A stretch of 64,000 nucleotides of DNA, taken from assembly GCF_000067165.1 (NCBI RefSeq), contig NC_010162.1, positions 10,714,501-10,778,500 on the forward strand. Reading direction: 5' to 3'. Source of the stretch: Sorangium cellulosum So ce56 (GTDB lineage: Bacteria > Myxococcota_A > Polyangia > Polyangiales > Polyangiaceae). A program made the translations under genes and the position numbers. This document shows, piece after piece, positions 1 through 8,063 of this stretch; position 1 is the first letter of the stretch; the number at the start of each line of letters is the position of its first letter. Under the pieces are notes generated by a model that saw only the letters and a program-made list of their open reading frames with translations, was not told the DNA's origin and made no database searches.

Positions 1-690
1 CGTCCTGCCGTCCGGCAGCGCCACGATGTCGCCCGGCGTCCGGCCGACGTCGAGCAGGACCGGATCGCGATCCCACGCGGTCGTGTCCATCACCGGGATC
101 CGCGCGGCGTCCTGGTGCCGCAGCACCGCGACGTAGCGGTCGAACAGGAGCCGGATGTGGTCGCCCTGCGCCGGCATCGACGCCTTGTGGATGAGCTCGC
201 CGCTCTGGAGCTTGTACTCGCGCAGCGAGGCGTCGTCGGCGCTGACGTAGATCGACGCGCCGCTCGGGTTGAAGACCACGTCGAGCGGGTGCACGTCCCC
301 GATCCGGAACTCGCGGGCGCGCCAGGGGCCCTTCGGCTCCGCCGGGGGCGGCGCGGGCTCGGCGGCGTCGGGGCCGAACGCCGCGGGGTCCGGCGCGTCG
401 TCCGCCGTGTCGCGCGCGGCGCGCGAGGCGGCGCCCTCCGGCGCGAGCGCGGTCAGCGGGGGCGCCTCGCCGACGGGCGACTTCAGGCTGGTCAGGGTGG
501 CGATGATCACGGCCGCGACGCCGCTCGCGACGGTCACCGCGGCCCGCGCCAGGCGCGGCTCGCGGCCGGAGAGCGACCCCACGGAGCCGCGGTGGCGCTC
601 GCCGAGCCACCCCTTGCAGGCGCGGCACTTGCGCGCCCCCTCGACGATCCGCGCGCCGCATCTCGGGCACGGGACGCGACGCTCGCTCAT
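1..690 (-). CDS. Zinc-ribbon membrane-anchored beta-propeller protein (3' end outside window)
   Basis: The reading frame opens at an ATG (complement of 688-690) and stays open to the left edge, so the C-terminus is missing. The first ~25 residues form a zinc ribbon (CPRCG...CRACKGW), then comes a hydrophobic segment around residues 38-52, an Ala/Pro-rich linker, and from about residue 120 the start of a beta-propeller with YVTN/WD-like blades (phrases such as HPLDVVFNPSG and IYVSADDASLREY). Its ATG overlaps the TGA of the upstream gene as ATGA, so the two are probably translationally coupled and are paralogues in layout. A sensor or scaffold role is inference; no catalytic motif is seen. Confidence 0.8.
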   Translation of the reverse strand, partial: MSERRVPCPRCGARIVEGARKCRACKGWLGERHRGSVGSLSGREPRLARAAVTVASGVAAVIIATLTSLKSPVGEAPPLTALAPEGAASRAARDTADDAPDPAAFGPDAAEPAPPPAEPKGPWRAREFRIGDVHPLDVVFNPSGASIYVSADDASLREYKLQSGELIHKASMPAQGDHIRLLFDRYVAVLRHQDAARIPVMDTTAWDRDPVLLDVGRTPGDIVALPDGRT

Positions 691-2234
691 TGCAGCACCC
701 ATGCGACCTTGGCGCGATCGCCGAGCGCGAGCGCCGAGCCGCCGTCCGGGGCGAGCCGCACCCGCGTCGGCTCGCCGCCGAGCGGGTGGACCTTCGCCGC
801 GTAGCTCTTCAGATCGACAAGGGCCACCGAGCCCGCCCCGTCGCCGCTCAGCGCGACGACCGCCTGCGCCCCGTCGGGAGCGACGGCCATGTCGAGCGCG
901 CGGCCGGGGAACGTGACGGCGCGGAGCAGCTCGCGCTTCGACAGATCGAAGACCTGGATCGCCCGCCCCTCGTTGCACCGCACGATCGCGCGCCGGTCGC
1001 TCCGGACGAGCGCGATCTGCTCCGGCTCCCGGCACGTCGTGATGCGCGCCTCCTGCCGGACCGCGCCCGACGGGAGCCAGGTGAGCGGCACCAGCGTGTT
1101 CTCGGCCCGGAGGGCCACGAAGCCCGCCGAGCCGTCGGGGATCATGAGCGCGCTGGCCGGATTGCCCACCATCGAGGTGCGCACGCGATCCTGCTCCGAG
1201 CCGAGCCGGCTCGGGTCGAACGGATAGGCGACGCCGCCCGACGGCTCGCGCTGGCCGGGCAGCGGGACCTGGCCCGTCGTCGTGATCGCCCGGCTGCCGC
1301 TGTCGTCCACGGCCACGGGGCCCACGGCGTCGTCGCCGAACTGGATGCGCTCGATCTCGGCGTGGTACTCGGTCGCGAGGATCGCCACCGCGTGCGCCGC
1401 CGGCAGCGAGGCGAGCGCGCGCCGGCCCGAGGCGCCGACCTGGATGTCACCCACGGCCTCGCCGAGCTCGATCGTCTTGAGCAGCCGCGTCGTGGCGGCG
1501 TCGACCACGTAGATGCGCGAGGACGCGGTCGCGTAGACCACGTCGCCCACGCGGTGCAGGCGCCGGACGTGGGGCGCCTCGGAGACGAGGCTCAGCGCCT
1601 GGCCGGTCCGGGAGCTGCGCACCTCCAGGCCGGCGGAGAGCGCGACAACGAAGCGGTCGCGGTCGAGCGGGAGCGCGTCGAGCGCGTCCTTGGGGAGCGA
1701 GAAGGGCCCGGCGATCGAGGGCGCCTCGGCCAGGTGGCCGACGTCGTTCGGGCGCTGCCAGACGCAGCGGCCGAGCTGGCACGACTCGCCGCTCCAGCAC
1801 GGCGCCCCGCACACCGGGACCGGGGGAGCGACCGGCGACGCGGCCCGGGACGGCGCGAACCGGTGGGGCGCCAGGTAACGGAGCGCGCCGCCGGTGCTGA
1901 TGAGCCCCAGGATCGCGCCGATCGTGACGAGCGGGCGCCAGTGGAGGGCGAGCCAGCTCGCGTCCTTGGGGGCATCGGGGATCGAAGGCGCCGTCGCCGG
2001 CCGCCTGGGCGCGTCGGCCGGCTCCCCGCACTCGGGGCAGAGGGCGACCCCGGCGGCGATGCGCTCGAGGCAGACAGGACAGGTCGCCTCGCCGGGGCCG
2101 GTCGATCGCCGGGGCGGCGGCTCCGGCTCCGCCCACGGGACGGGCACCGGGCTCGCCTCGGCGGCGTGGCGAGCCTCCCGCGCCTCAGCGGCGCTGGAGC
2201 CGGGCTCGGTATCGCTCCGCGTCTCGTGATCCAC
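687..2234 (-). CDS. Zinc-ribbon / single-TM / YVTN-type beta-propeller protein
   Basis: The order is an N-terminal Pro/Glu-rich tail, a zinc ribbon (CPVCLERI...LCPECGE), one hydrophobic segment (LVTIGAILGLISTGGAL), a short four-Cys patch (CGAPCWSGESCQLGRC), then six or seven YVTN-like blades that fill the remaining two thirds. I placed the start at a GTG (complement of 2232-2234) because an AGG lies a few bases upstream and the more N-terminal part looks like non-coding composition; the frame is open back to an ATG at 2345. The gene overlaps the next one by ATGA. The propeller suggests a protein- or ligand-docking surface outside the inner membrane; function unknown. Confidence 0.8.
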   Translation of the reverse strand: MDHETRSDTEPGSSAAEAREARHAAEASPVPVPWAEPEPPPRRSTGPGEATCPVCLERIAAGVALCPECGEPADAPRRPATAPSIPDAPKDASWLALHWRPLVTIGAILGLISTGGALRYLAPHRFAPSRAASPVAPPVPVCGAPCWSGESCQLGRCVWQRPNDVGHLAEAPSIAGPFSLPKDALDALPLDRDRFVVALSAGLEVRSSRTGQALSLVSEAPHVRRLHRVGDVVYATASSRIYVVDAATTRLLKTIELGEAVGDIQVGASGRRALASLPAAHAVAILATEYHAEIERIQFGDDAVGPVAVDDSGSRAITTTGQVPLPGQREPSGGVAYPFDPSRLGSEQDRVRTSMVGNPASALMIPDGSAGFVALRAENTLVPLTWLPSGAVRQEARITTCREPEQIALVRSDRRAIVRCNEGRAIQVFDLSKRELLRAVTFPGRALDMAVAPDGAQAVVALSGDGAGSVALVDLKSYAAKVHPLGGEPTRVRLAPDGGSALALGDRAKVAWVLQ

Positions 2235-2601
2235 CGCGCACCTGCGTCTCTTCCGTGTCCGTGACGAGCGGACCTCGCGTAACCCGAGCGTGCCCGGAAG
2301 TCGAGCCCCTCGTGCCGGCGCGGCGGCCCCGGCGGCGTGGCCCAAGCCACGCGCGGCCCGCGCCGTGGCCGAAACGACGCGGCAGGAGATCGCACCGCCA
2401 CGAAAGACGCCTCGCGCGGCGGGGCGAGGGCCGCCGGCGCAGCAGAGGGGAACATGGTTGTGACCGTCAGCTCGGCAGTCGGCCGCTGGGCGTCAGCTCG
2501 GGAGTCGGCCGGCGGCCGCCGGGTGGCCGAAGCGTCGATATCACCGAATTGACGTGCTCCCTGCTCCCGGCGCGCTTGCGCGCCATGATTCGCCCAGCGA
2601 A

Positions 2602-2634
2602 CACCATCAAAAGAAAATCCCAGCACCATCAAAA
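2602..2634. repeat. Two 11-bp direct repeats, possible operator
   Basis: CACCATCAAAA occurs at 2602-2612 and again at 2624-2634, a period of 22 bp or two helical turns, inside an unusually A+T-rich stretch (about 2590-2730) ahead of the lipoprotein gene at 2758. A possible -10 (TATCAT, near 2703) lies between these repeats and the start codon. The rest of 2235-2757 shows nothing else convincing. Regulator unknown. Confidence 0.4.
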
Positions 2635-2757
2635 CAATAGGCCCATTTGCCGGGTGCAATTCCACCAGATAACGCGCCACGTCAGCACGCCGGGGGGACA
2701 CTATCATGCTAATTTACCGGCGGGGTCTTGGGACGGCATCTTAAAACGAGGTTGGCG

Positions 2758-3651
2758 ATGAAAAAGACGGCTGGGTGCGTGGCGGCGCTTGCGCTTGTGG
2801 GCGTGCTGGGTGGTTGTAGCGCGGAGAATCAGGGGAGCAGCAGCAGCGGGGGCGACACGTCATCGCAGGGGCAGGGCGCGGGCGGGCCCGGCGGGACCAC
2901 CGGCGGGCCCAGCGGGACGGGCGGCTACGATGACAGCTTCGGCTCGGTCAATCCCAGCGTCGGCAGCAGCGGTGTCGGCGGGAACCCCGAGGGGGACCAG
3001 GGAACCGGCAAATCGTGCGACGGCAAGTTCACCGGCCGGGTGCGCGACTTCTTGGAGGCGCACCCCGACATGGAGCCGCAGGACGAGGGCAAGTGCGTCA
3101 ACTGCGACGATCACATGATCGTCACGGACACCCTCGGAGAGGACCTGAAGCCCGTCTATGCCGGCGGGGCCGAGGGCACCACGACCACGACCGGCAAGGA
3201 GAACTTCGACGTGTGGTTCCGCGACACCGAGGGCGTGAACATGCCGATGAACCTCACGCTGCAGTTCGAGGACCCCGAAGGCGACGGCGTGTGGACGTAC
3301 AACAACCGGGCGTTCTTCCCGATCGACGAGGCGCTGTTCGGCAACGAGGGGCGGCCGCACAACTACCATTTCACCTTCGAGATGCACATGGGCTTCCAGT
3401 ACAAGGGCGGCGAGCAGTTCACGTTCGCCGGCGACGACGACGTCTTCACGTACATCAACGGGAAGAAGGTGGTCGACCTCGGGGGCATCCACGTCGAGCA
3501 GACCGAGGTCGTCGACCTCGACGACCTCGGGCTCGAGATCGGGAAGACGTATCAGCTCGACTTCTTCTTCGCCGAGCGCCACGTGACCGACTCTCACTTC
3601 CGGATCGACACCTCGATCGAGTTCCTCAACTGCGGCATCCAGGTCAACTGA
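2758..3651 (+). CDS. Fibro-slime domain lipoprotein
   Basis: The start is ATG at 2758 with GAGG eight bases upstream; an in-frame ATG 30 bases earlier would spoil the signal peptide. The protein begins with a lipoprotein signal (hydrophobic core, lipobox LGGC at about residue 20), then a Ser/Gly-rich linker to about residue 80. The remaining ~210 residues match the fibro-slime/PA14-like fold: a GRVRDFLEAHPDME segment, FAGDDDVFTYINGKKVVDLGG, and a final FFFAERHVTDSHFRIDTS. Fibro-slime domains occur in surface-exposed adhesion or carbohydrate-contact proteins of slime moulds and myxobacteria. The likely location is the outer membrane or cell surface. It appears monocistronic. Confidence 0.85.
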   Translation: MKKTAGCVAALALVGVLGGCSAENQGSSSSGGDTSSQGQGAGGPGGTTGGPSGTGGYDDSFGSVNPSVGSSGVGGNPEGDQGTGKSCDGKFTGRVRDFLEAHPDMEPQDEGKCVNCDDHMIVTDTLGEDLKPVYAGGAEGTTTTTGKENFDVWFRDTEGVNMPMNLTLQFEDPEGDGVWTYNNRAFFPIDEALFGNEGRPHNYHFTFEMHMGFQYKGGEQFTFAGDDDVFTYINGKKVVDLGGIHVEQTEVVDLDDLGLEIGKTYQLDFFFAERHVTDSHFRIDTSIEFLNCGIQVN

Positions 3652-3745
3652 CGCCGGCGACGGGCGAGGCCGCGCGCCTGGCCCTCCCGTGGCGCCTCGT
3701 CGGGGTGCCCCCTCCCCGCGACGCTCGCGCGCGCGCGGTGATCCG

Positions 3746-3994
3746 TCAGAGCAGGCCAGGGCAGGCGAACTGCGGCGGAGCGCTCTCGAGCACGGCGCAG
3801 CGCGAACCGCACTCCTGGTAACAGTCCATGCAGTCGGCGTATGAGGCGGCCAGCCCGTGCGAGGTGACCTCGCCGACCTGCTCGGCGCACGCCTTCCTCG
3901 CCTTCTCCGCGTCGTAGCCGCCGCAGCCGGACACGGCGCCCGCGACCGCGACGAGGGCGGCGACGAACAGCGAGCTCTTCCTCTCCTTGCTCAT
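3746..3994 (-). CDS. Small Cys-rich lipoprotein (82 aa)
   Basis: A compact gene with a strong Shine-Dalgarno (GAGAGGGAG four bases before ATG). Residues 1-24 are a lipoprotein signal ending in SGC. The mature part has the spacing C...CMDCYQECGSRC...C, nearly the same pattern as the neighbouring gene at 4006-4239 (CVRCYEECGDAC...C), so the two are diverged tandem paralogues in one transcript 11 bases apart. The cysteines are even in number and could form disulphides or bind a metal. No known family recognised. Confidence 0.65.
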   Translation of the reverse strand: MSKERKSSLFVAALVAVAGAVSGCGGYDAEKARKACAEQVGEVTSHGLAASYADCMDCYQECGSRCAVLESAPPQFACPGLL

Positions 3995-4005
3995 GCGGCT
4001 CCCTC

Positions 4006-4239
4006 TCATTCTGCGCAGGTGAACGTCTGCGGGCACGCCCCCGACGGCTCGCAGGCGTCGCCGCACTCCTCGTAGCAGCGCACGCACGCCTCGTGGCTCT
4101 CGTCGGTGGAGCAGGACGGCACCGCGCCGCGCAGCTGGGCACAGCGCTGCTGCGCCTCCTCCGTCGAGAGCCCCCCGCAGCCGACCGCGAGCGCGACCAG
4201 CGAGAGCAGCGCCGCGCCAGTACCCAGCCTTCGAGCCAT
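4006..4239 (-). CDS. Small Cys-rich lipoprotein, paralogue of the next gene
   Basis: The start is ATG (complement of 4237-4239), preceded by GGGAGG at good spacing. It yields a lipoprotein signal peptide with lipobox AVGC and about 55 mature residues bearing a C...CVRCYEECGDAC...C...C pattern. A second in-frame ATG 21 bases upstream was created by a 20-bp tandem duplication that copied the start region; the upstream copy lacks an equally good ribosome-binding site. First gene of a two-gene unit with 3746-3994. Function unknown. Confidence 0.65.
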   Translation of the reverse strand: MARRLGTGAALLSLVALAVGCGGLSTEEAQQRCAQLRGAVPSCSTDESHEACVRCYEECGDACEPSGACPQTFTCAE

Positions 4240-4268
4240 CCAAGCCTCCCTTCGAGCCATCCAAGCCT
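4228..4268. repeat. 20-bp tandem duplication across a start codon
   Basis: The same 20 bases occupy 4228-4247 and 4249-4268 (period 21 bp). The unit contains the start codon of the small lipoprotein gene and its upstream flank, so the gene has two in-frame ATGs with similar following residues (MARREAW then MARRLG). Confidence 0.85.
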
Positions 4269-4311
4269 ATCCGAAGCGCCGCGGCAGAGCGCGGCTTTCC
4301 GCCGCGCGCGC

Positions 4312-4644
4312 TCAGCCGTCCGCCGGCCTCGGCACCGTGACGAGCCCGTACGTCCCCGCGCCGCTCACCTGGATCCACGCGCGAAGCACCTGGATCGGCC
4401 GCCCCGCCCGCGCCACGGCGGCCGCCGCGTCGCCGAGGTCGCGCGCGCACGCGGCGTGCAGGTCGTCGGTCGTCTCGTGGTCCTCCGCGGAGCGGCGGAT
4501 CCAGACCGCGGTCGACGGCATCGCCGCGCCCTCGTGCCTGTCCTGCCAGCGCCTGCCGACGAGGTGCGCGCGGAGGAGCTTCCTCGCTTCCGGGGGCGTG
4601 TCCGGGTGGAGCTCATACACCATCGTCGCGATGAACGACCTCAT
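4312..4644 (-). CDS. Conserved-looking hypothetical protein (110 aa)
   Basis: The protein is soluble, with no signal peptide or membrane segment. It is rich in Arg, Ala and Glu, with readable secondary-structure patterning (MVYELHPDTPPEARKLLRAHL, then a C-terminal AWIQVSGAGTYGLVTVP strand). A second Met at residue 8 is an alternative start; neither has a strong Shine-Dalgarno. The gene is divergent from the phosphoesterase at 4855 and sits upstream of the small lipoprotein pair on the same strand. I do not recognise the family. Confidence 0.5.
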   Translation of the reverse strand: MRSFIATMVYELHPDTPPEARKLLRAHLVGRRWQDRHEGAAMPSTAVWIRRSAEDHETTDDLHAACARDLGDAAAAVARAGRPIQVLRAWIQVSGAGTYGLVTVPRPADG

Positions 4645-4854
4645 GCGCCCGAGCCTGCCGGAGCAGCGCGGGCCCGTCCAGCGCCGCGCGCCGGAAGTCC
4701 GGCCATGGATGCCAGGCTCCTGCGCCGCTCCGGGGCGGCTTCGCGCGGGCGTCCCCAGCCGACGGGCGCGGTCTCGGATCAGCTTGGGTCCTCGACGCCG
4801 AGGCGCGCGGGCACAGCCGTCGAACCCGCGTTCCTGTACAATGCGCGAACGGGC

Positions 4855-5655
4855 ATGACATCTTCCACCCTCGTTGCCGTCGTCGGCGACGTGCATGGCG
4901 CCATGCACTCCATGGTCGAGCTGCTCGACGCCTGGGAGCACCGCCATCGCCGTCACATCGATTTCGTGCTGCAGGTCGGGGACTTCGAGCCACACCGCCA
5001 CGAGGACGATCTGGCCACGGCCTCGCTCCCGCAGAAGTACCGGGATCTCGGTGATTTCTGGGCCTTCGACCAGGGCATGGCGAGCTTCGAGTGGCCGATC
5101 TACTTCATCGGCGGCAACCACGAGCCCTACGGGTTCCTCGACCAGTTCCCCAGAGGCGGCGAGATCGCGCCGAACTGCTACTACCTCGGCCGCGTCGGTC
5201 GCGTCGAGGTCGCGGGCCTCAGGGTGGTGGGCCTGAGCGGCATCTACTCGGAAGGCGCGCTCGCCTGGCGGCCGCCGCTGCGCGAGATCAAAAGTCAGAA
5301 GAAGAAGCTCTTCGCTTACTACACCGAAGACGAGGTGATGAAGGCCGCGAGCTACGGCAGCTGCGACATCCTCGTGCTGCACGAGTGGCCGCGCGGAGCG
5401 ATCGAGCCCGAGCAGGAAGCGGAGCTCGCGGGCATGCGCCGCGCGCACCGCCCCGAGGAGGTGGGCAGTGAGCTCGCGCGGCTGGTCGTCGATTCGCTGC
5501 GGCCCAAGCTCGTTGTCGCGGGTCACATGCACTGGCGGCACCGCTCGCGGATCGGCCCGAGCGCCTTCGCCGCGATGGGACACATCGACACGGGCAAGGA
5601 CGCGCTCGGCGTGTTCGAGGCACGCGCCGACGGCTCGATCGTGGAGATCGAGTGA
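4855..5655 (+). CDS. Metallophosphoesterase resembling RNA lariat debranching enzyme (Dbr1)
   Basis: A 266-residue calcineurin-like phosphoesterase. Metal-binding motifs in order: GDVHG (residues ~11-15), GDFE (~42-45), GGNHE (~85-89), LHEWPRG (~178-184) and GHMH (~222-225). Beyond the general fold, the stretch PQKYRDLGDF, then FIGGNHE, GG-x-IAPN-x-YYLG, GLRVVGLSGIY and HEWPRG parallels the order and wording of eukaryotic Dbr1 (PPKYR, FIGGNHE, GGWVAPNIYYLG, ISGI, SHDWPRS) as I recall it. Dbr1 has Cys in the first metal motif; here it is the canonical Asp. The Dbr1 C-terminal domain is absent. Substrate is unknown: 2'-5' phosphodiesters, cyclic nucleotides or a phosphoprotein are all possible. 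Confidence 0.85.
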   Translation: MTSSTLVAVVGDVHGAMHSMVELLDAWEHRHRRHIDFVLQVGDFEPHRHEDDLATASLPQKYRDLGDFWAFDQGMASFEWPIYFIGGNHEPYGFLDQFPRGGEIAPNCYYLGRVGRVEVAGLRVVGLSGIYSEGALAWRPPLREIKSQKKKLFAYYTEDEVMKAASYGSCDILVLHEWPRGAIEPEQEAELAGMRRAHRPEEVGSELARLVVDSLRPKLVVAGHMHWRHRSRIGPSAFAAMGHIDTGKDALGVFEARADGSIVEIE

Positions 5656-5772
5656 AGCGCGATGGGCTCACGAGCAGAGCCCAGCGCTCAGCATGCCAGT
5701 CGGACGAGCGAGCGGGCTCGCGCGGAATTCCCGCACGCCCAGGCGGCGAAACGGTGGAATAGTGTCCTACCC

Positions 5773-6900
5773 ATGCCTCCGAGCGACCTCGACCCCAGGC
5801 GTATCCTGCCCATCGCGGACCGGTTGCACGCGGACCCCGGCTACGCCGGCCGCGGCGTCACCATCGCCTTCCTCGACTCCGGCTTTTACGCCCACCCGGA
5901 CCTCACCACGCCCAGGAACCGCGTCCTCGCCTACCACGACCTCTTCGCGCCCGAGGCGGGCCCCTCGGCGCTCGAGCGCGGGGACGCCTCGTCGTGGCAC
6001 GGCATGATGACCTCGGTGGTCGCCGCCGGGAACGGCGCGCTCTCCGACGGGCGCTTCCGCGGCCTCGCCTGGGAGGCGAACCTCGTGCTGGTCAAGGTCG
6101 GCTTCGCCCACCGCATCGTCCACGACGACATCCGGCGGGGCATCGAGTGGGTGATCGCGCACCACGAGCAGCACGGAATCCGTGTGCTCAACATCTCCTG
6201 CGGAGGCGATTACGAGGAGTCGTACCTGACCGGGAGCCTGTCGCGCGCCGCCGACGACGCGACCCGGCACGGCATCGTTGTCGTGGCGGCCGCGGGCAAC
6301 GCAGGGCACGACCCGGGGCACCGCGTCCTGCCGCCGGCCAGCGCGCCGAGCGTCATCGCCGTCGGGGGGCTCGACGACGGCGGCGCAGGAGAGCAGACGT
6401 GGAATTACCACTCTTCGTACGGCCTCACCCTCGACGGGCTGCAGAAGCCGGAGCTCATCGCGCCGGCGATCTGGCTGGCGGCGCCCATCCTGCCGGGGAC
6501 GCCGACCGCGGCGCAGGCGCAGCTCCTCTCGCTGCTCGACCGCGCCCGGGACGAGGAGCTACCCCGGCTGCTCGTCGAGCACGCGTGCGTCGATCCGGAC
6601 CTCGACGCCATCGCCGGCCGCGAGCCGTACCTCGTGCGCCAGCTCGCGGCGGCCAAGCTGCGCGACCAGAAGGTGATCTCCGGCCATTACAAACACGTGG
6701 ACGGGACGAGCTTCGCCGCGCCGATCGTGAGCAGCGTCGTGGCGCAGATGCTCGAGGCGAACCCGCGCCTTTCCCCGCAGCAATGCCGGCGCATCCTGAT
6801 GAAGACGGCGCGCGGGCTGCCCGGCATCGCGCCGGAGCGGCAGGGCTTCGGCGTCGTGCAGCCCCGCGCCGCGGTGGCCGCCGCGCGCGCCGCCGCGTGA
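5773..6900 (+). CDS. Subtilisin-like serine protease (S8), cytoplasmic type
   Basis: The peptidase S8 triad is visible: Asp in AFLDSGF (residue ~36), His in SSWHGMM (~77) and Ser in DGTSFAAP, near the C-terminus, with the oxyanion Asn in AAAGNAG. There is no signal peptide or pro-domain from the ATG at 5773, so it may act inside the cell or need another export route. An insertion of about 80 residues (region 6480-6690) separates the oxyanion region from the Ser motif. The frame is open further upstream to 5662, but that part has non-coding composition. The gene follows the phosphoesterase by about 115 bp. Confidence 0.85.
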   Translation: MPPSDLDPRRILPIADRLHADPGYAGRGVTIAFLDSGFYAHPDLTTPRNRVLAYHDLFAPEAGPSALERGDASSWHGMMTSVVAAGNGALSDGRFRGLAWEANLVLVKVGFAHRIVHDDIRRGIEWVIAHHEQHGIRVLNISCGGDYEESYLTGSLSRAADDATRHGIVVVAAAGNAGHDPGHRVLPPASAPSVIAVGGLDDGGAGEQTWNYHSSYGLTLDGLQKPELIAPAIWLAAPILPGTPTAAQAQLLSLLDRARDEELPRLLVEHACVDPDLDAIAGREPYLVRQLAAAKLRDQKVISGHYKHVDGTSFAAPIVSSVVAQMLEANPRLSPQQCRRILMKTARGLPGIAPERQGFGVVQPRAAVAAARAAA

Positions 6901-7499
6901 GCTCGCCCGCCTCCACGCGGCGAAGAGGTCGCTGGCGCTCAAGCTGACCTGCCCGACCTGCGCCGTGACGCCGCGCCCGGGGCCGTCCTGGAAGCGGCCG
7001 ATCGCCGCGAGCTGCACGGCGGCGGGCTCGCCGCGGGCGAGCGCGACGGACCTCCAAGGCGAGCTCCGGACAGGCCGGGTACCACGCCGGTCTGACGGCC
7101 GGTTCGCCGGGACTTCGAGCACGAACGGCGCGAGGAGGCCCGGAGCCCGTTCGTCCACATCGCACCGAGCACCGCGGCACGAGGCGCGCGCCGTATCCAA
7201 CGGGGGTGCGCGCCGCCGCCGCCGTCCGACGCGCCGCGCGCCGCGGCGGTCAGGAACAGGCAGACGCGGCCAGCCTGGGGGAATACCTTGCGTACCCCGC
7301 CGCCGGCCGGTAGCTTCCGGAGCGCCTCAAGGCTCGTTCGTCCTCGACCTCTGATCCGGCCGCCTGCTGCAACGTGGTTGCCTCGTCCGAACGTGGGGTG
7401 ACGGCCGGTCGTCGGGGAGCGTTTTCGCGTGCGGCCCGCGGCACGATCCGGGCCGTCCGCGAGGGAAGCGGGGATCGTGCAACGGGATTGGCGGCAGAC
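6901..7499. other. Intergenic stretch, no gene seen
   Basis: About 600 bases between the subtilase and the RRM gene. The long minus-strand open frames here look like G+C-driven shadows: no recognisable motif, and high Arg/Ala/Pro content. The last ~100 bases must hold the promoter of the RRM gene, but no clear -35/-10 pair stands out. Confidence 0.5.
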
Positions 7500-7871
7500 A
7501 TGAGCAAGCGGCTTTATGTGGGGAACCTGGCGTTCCATTCGACGGAAGACAGCCTGCGCACCGCGTTCGAAGGGGCCGGCGTCGAGGTGCTCTCGATTCA
7601 GTTGATGACGGACAGGATGACCGGGCAGTCGCGCGGGTTCGGGTTCGTCGAGGTGAGCGATGCCCAGGCGCAGGCGGCCATCAATGCGCTGCACGGCAAG
7701 GACCTCGACGGCCGTACCCTGACGGTCAACGAGGCGCGCGAGCGCACCGGCGGCCCCGGCGGCGGCGGCGGCGGTGGCGGCTTCCGCGGGGGTGGCGGCG
7801 GCGGCGGCCGTGGAGGTGGCGGCGGCGGGCGCGGCGGTGGCCGCGGCGGTGGTGGGCGCGACCGCTGGTAG
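7500..7871 (+). CDS. Glycine-rich RRM RNA-binding protein
   Basis: A 123-residue protein. Residues 1-80 form one RNA-recognition motif with both consensus elements: RNP2 (LYVGNL) at residues 5-10 and RNP1 (SRGFGFVEV) at ~42-50. Residues ~83-120 are almost only Gly and Arg (an RGG-like tail). This layout matches bacterial and cyanobacterial Rbp proteins, which bind single-stranded RNA and are often cold-induced. It converges on enolase, with a hairpin between them. Confidence 0.93.
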   Translation: MSKRLYVGNLAFHSTEDSLRTAFEGAGVEVLSIQLMTDRMTGQSRGFGFVEVSDAQAQAAINALHGKDLDGRTLTVNEARERTGGPGGGGGGGGFRGGGGGGGRGGGGGGRGGGRGGGGRDRW

Positions 7872-8016
7872 CGCCGCAAGGTCGACCCCGACGGCGCGCT
7901 CAGCGCCGCGCGGGGCGTCTCGCCCGCTCGACCACGGGCGCCGGGGCGCGGAGCGCAGGGGGATCCCCCAGGAAATAAAGCAAGGAACGCCAGCGCGAAG
8001 GCGCGGCGACCCGCGC

Positions 8017-8046
8017 AGGAGCCCGGCCATCGCTGGCCGGACTCCT
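8017..8046. terminator. Hairpin between convergent RRM and enolase genes
   Basis: Arms at 8017-8029 and 8034-8046 pair over 13 positions with one mismatch around a TCGC loop. It lies just past the enolase stop and about 150 bases past the RRM stop. There is no U-tract, as is usual in this G+C range, so factor-independent function is uncertain. Confidence 0.5.
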
Positions 8047-8063
8047 GGCCGGGTAGAGCGGAG

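Noticed and set aside
6559..7200. 213-codon minus-strand frame opposite and beyond the subtilase end
   Set aside because: Most of it is antisense to the protease C-terminus; it has no motif or start signal.
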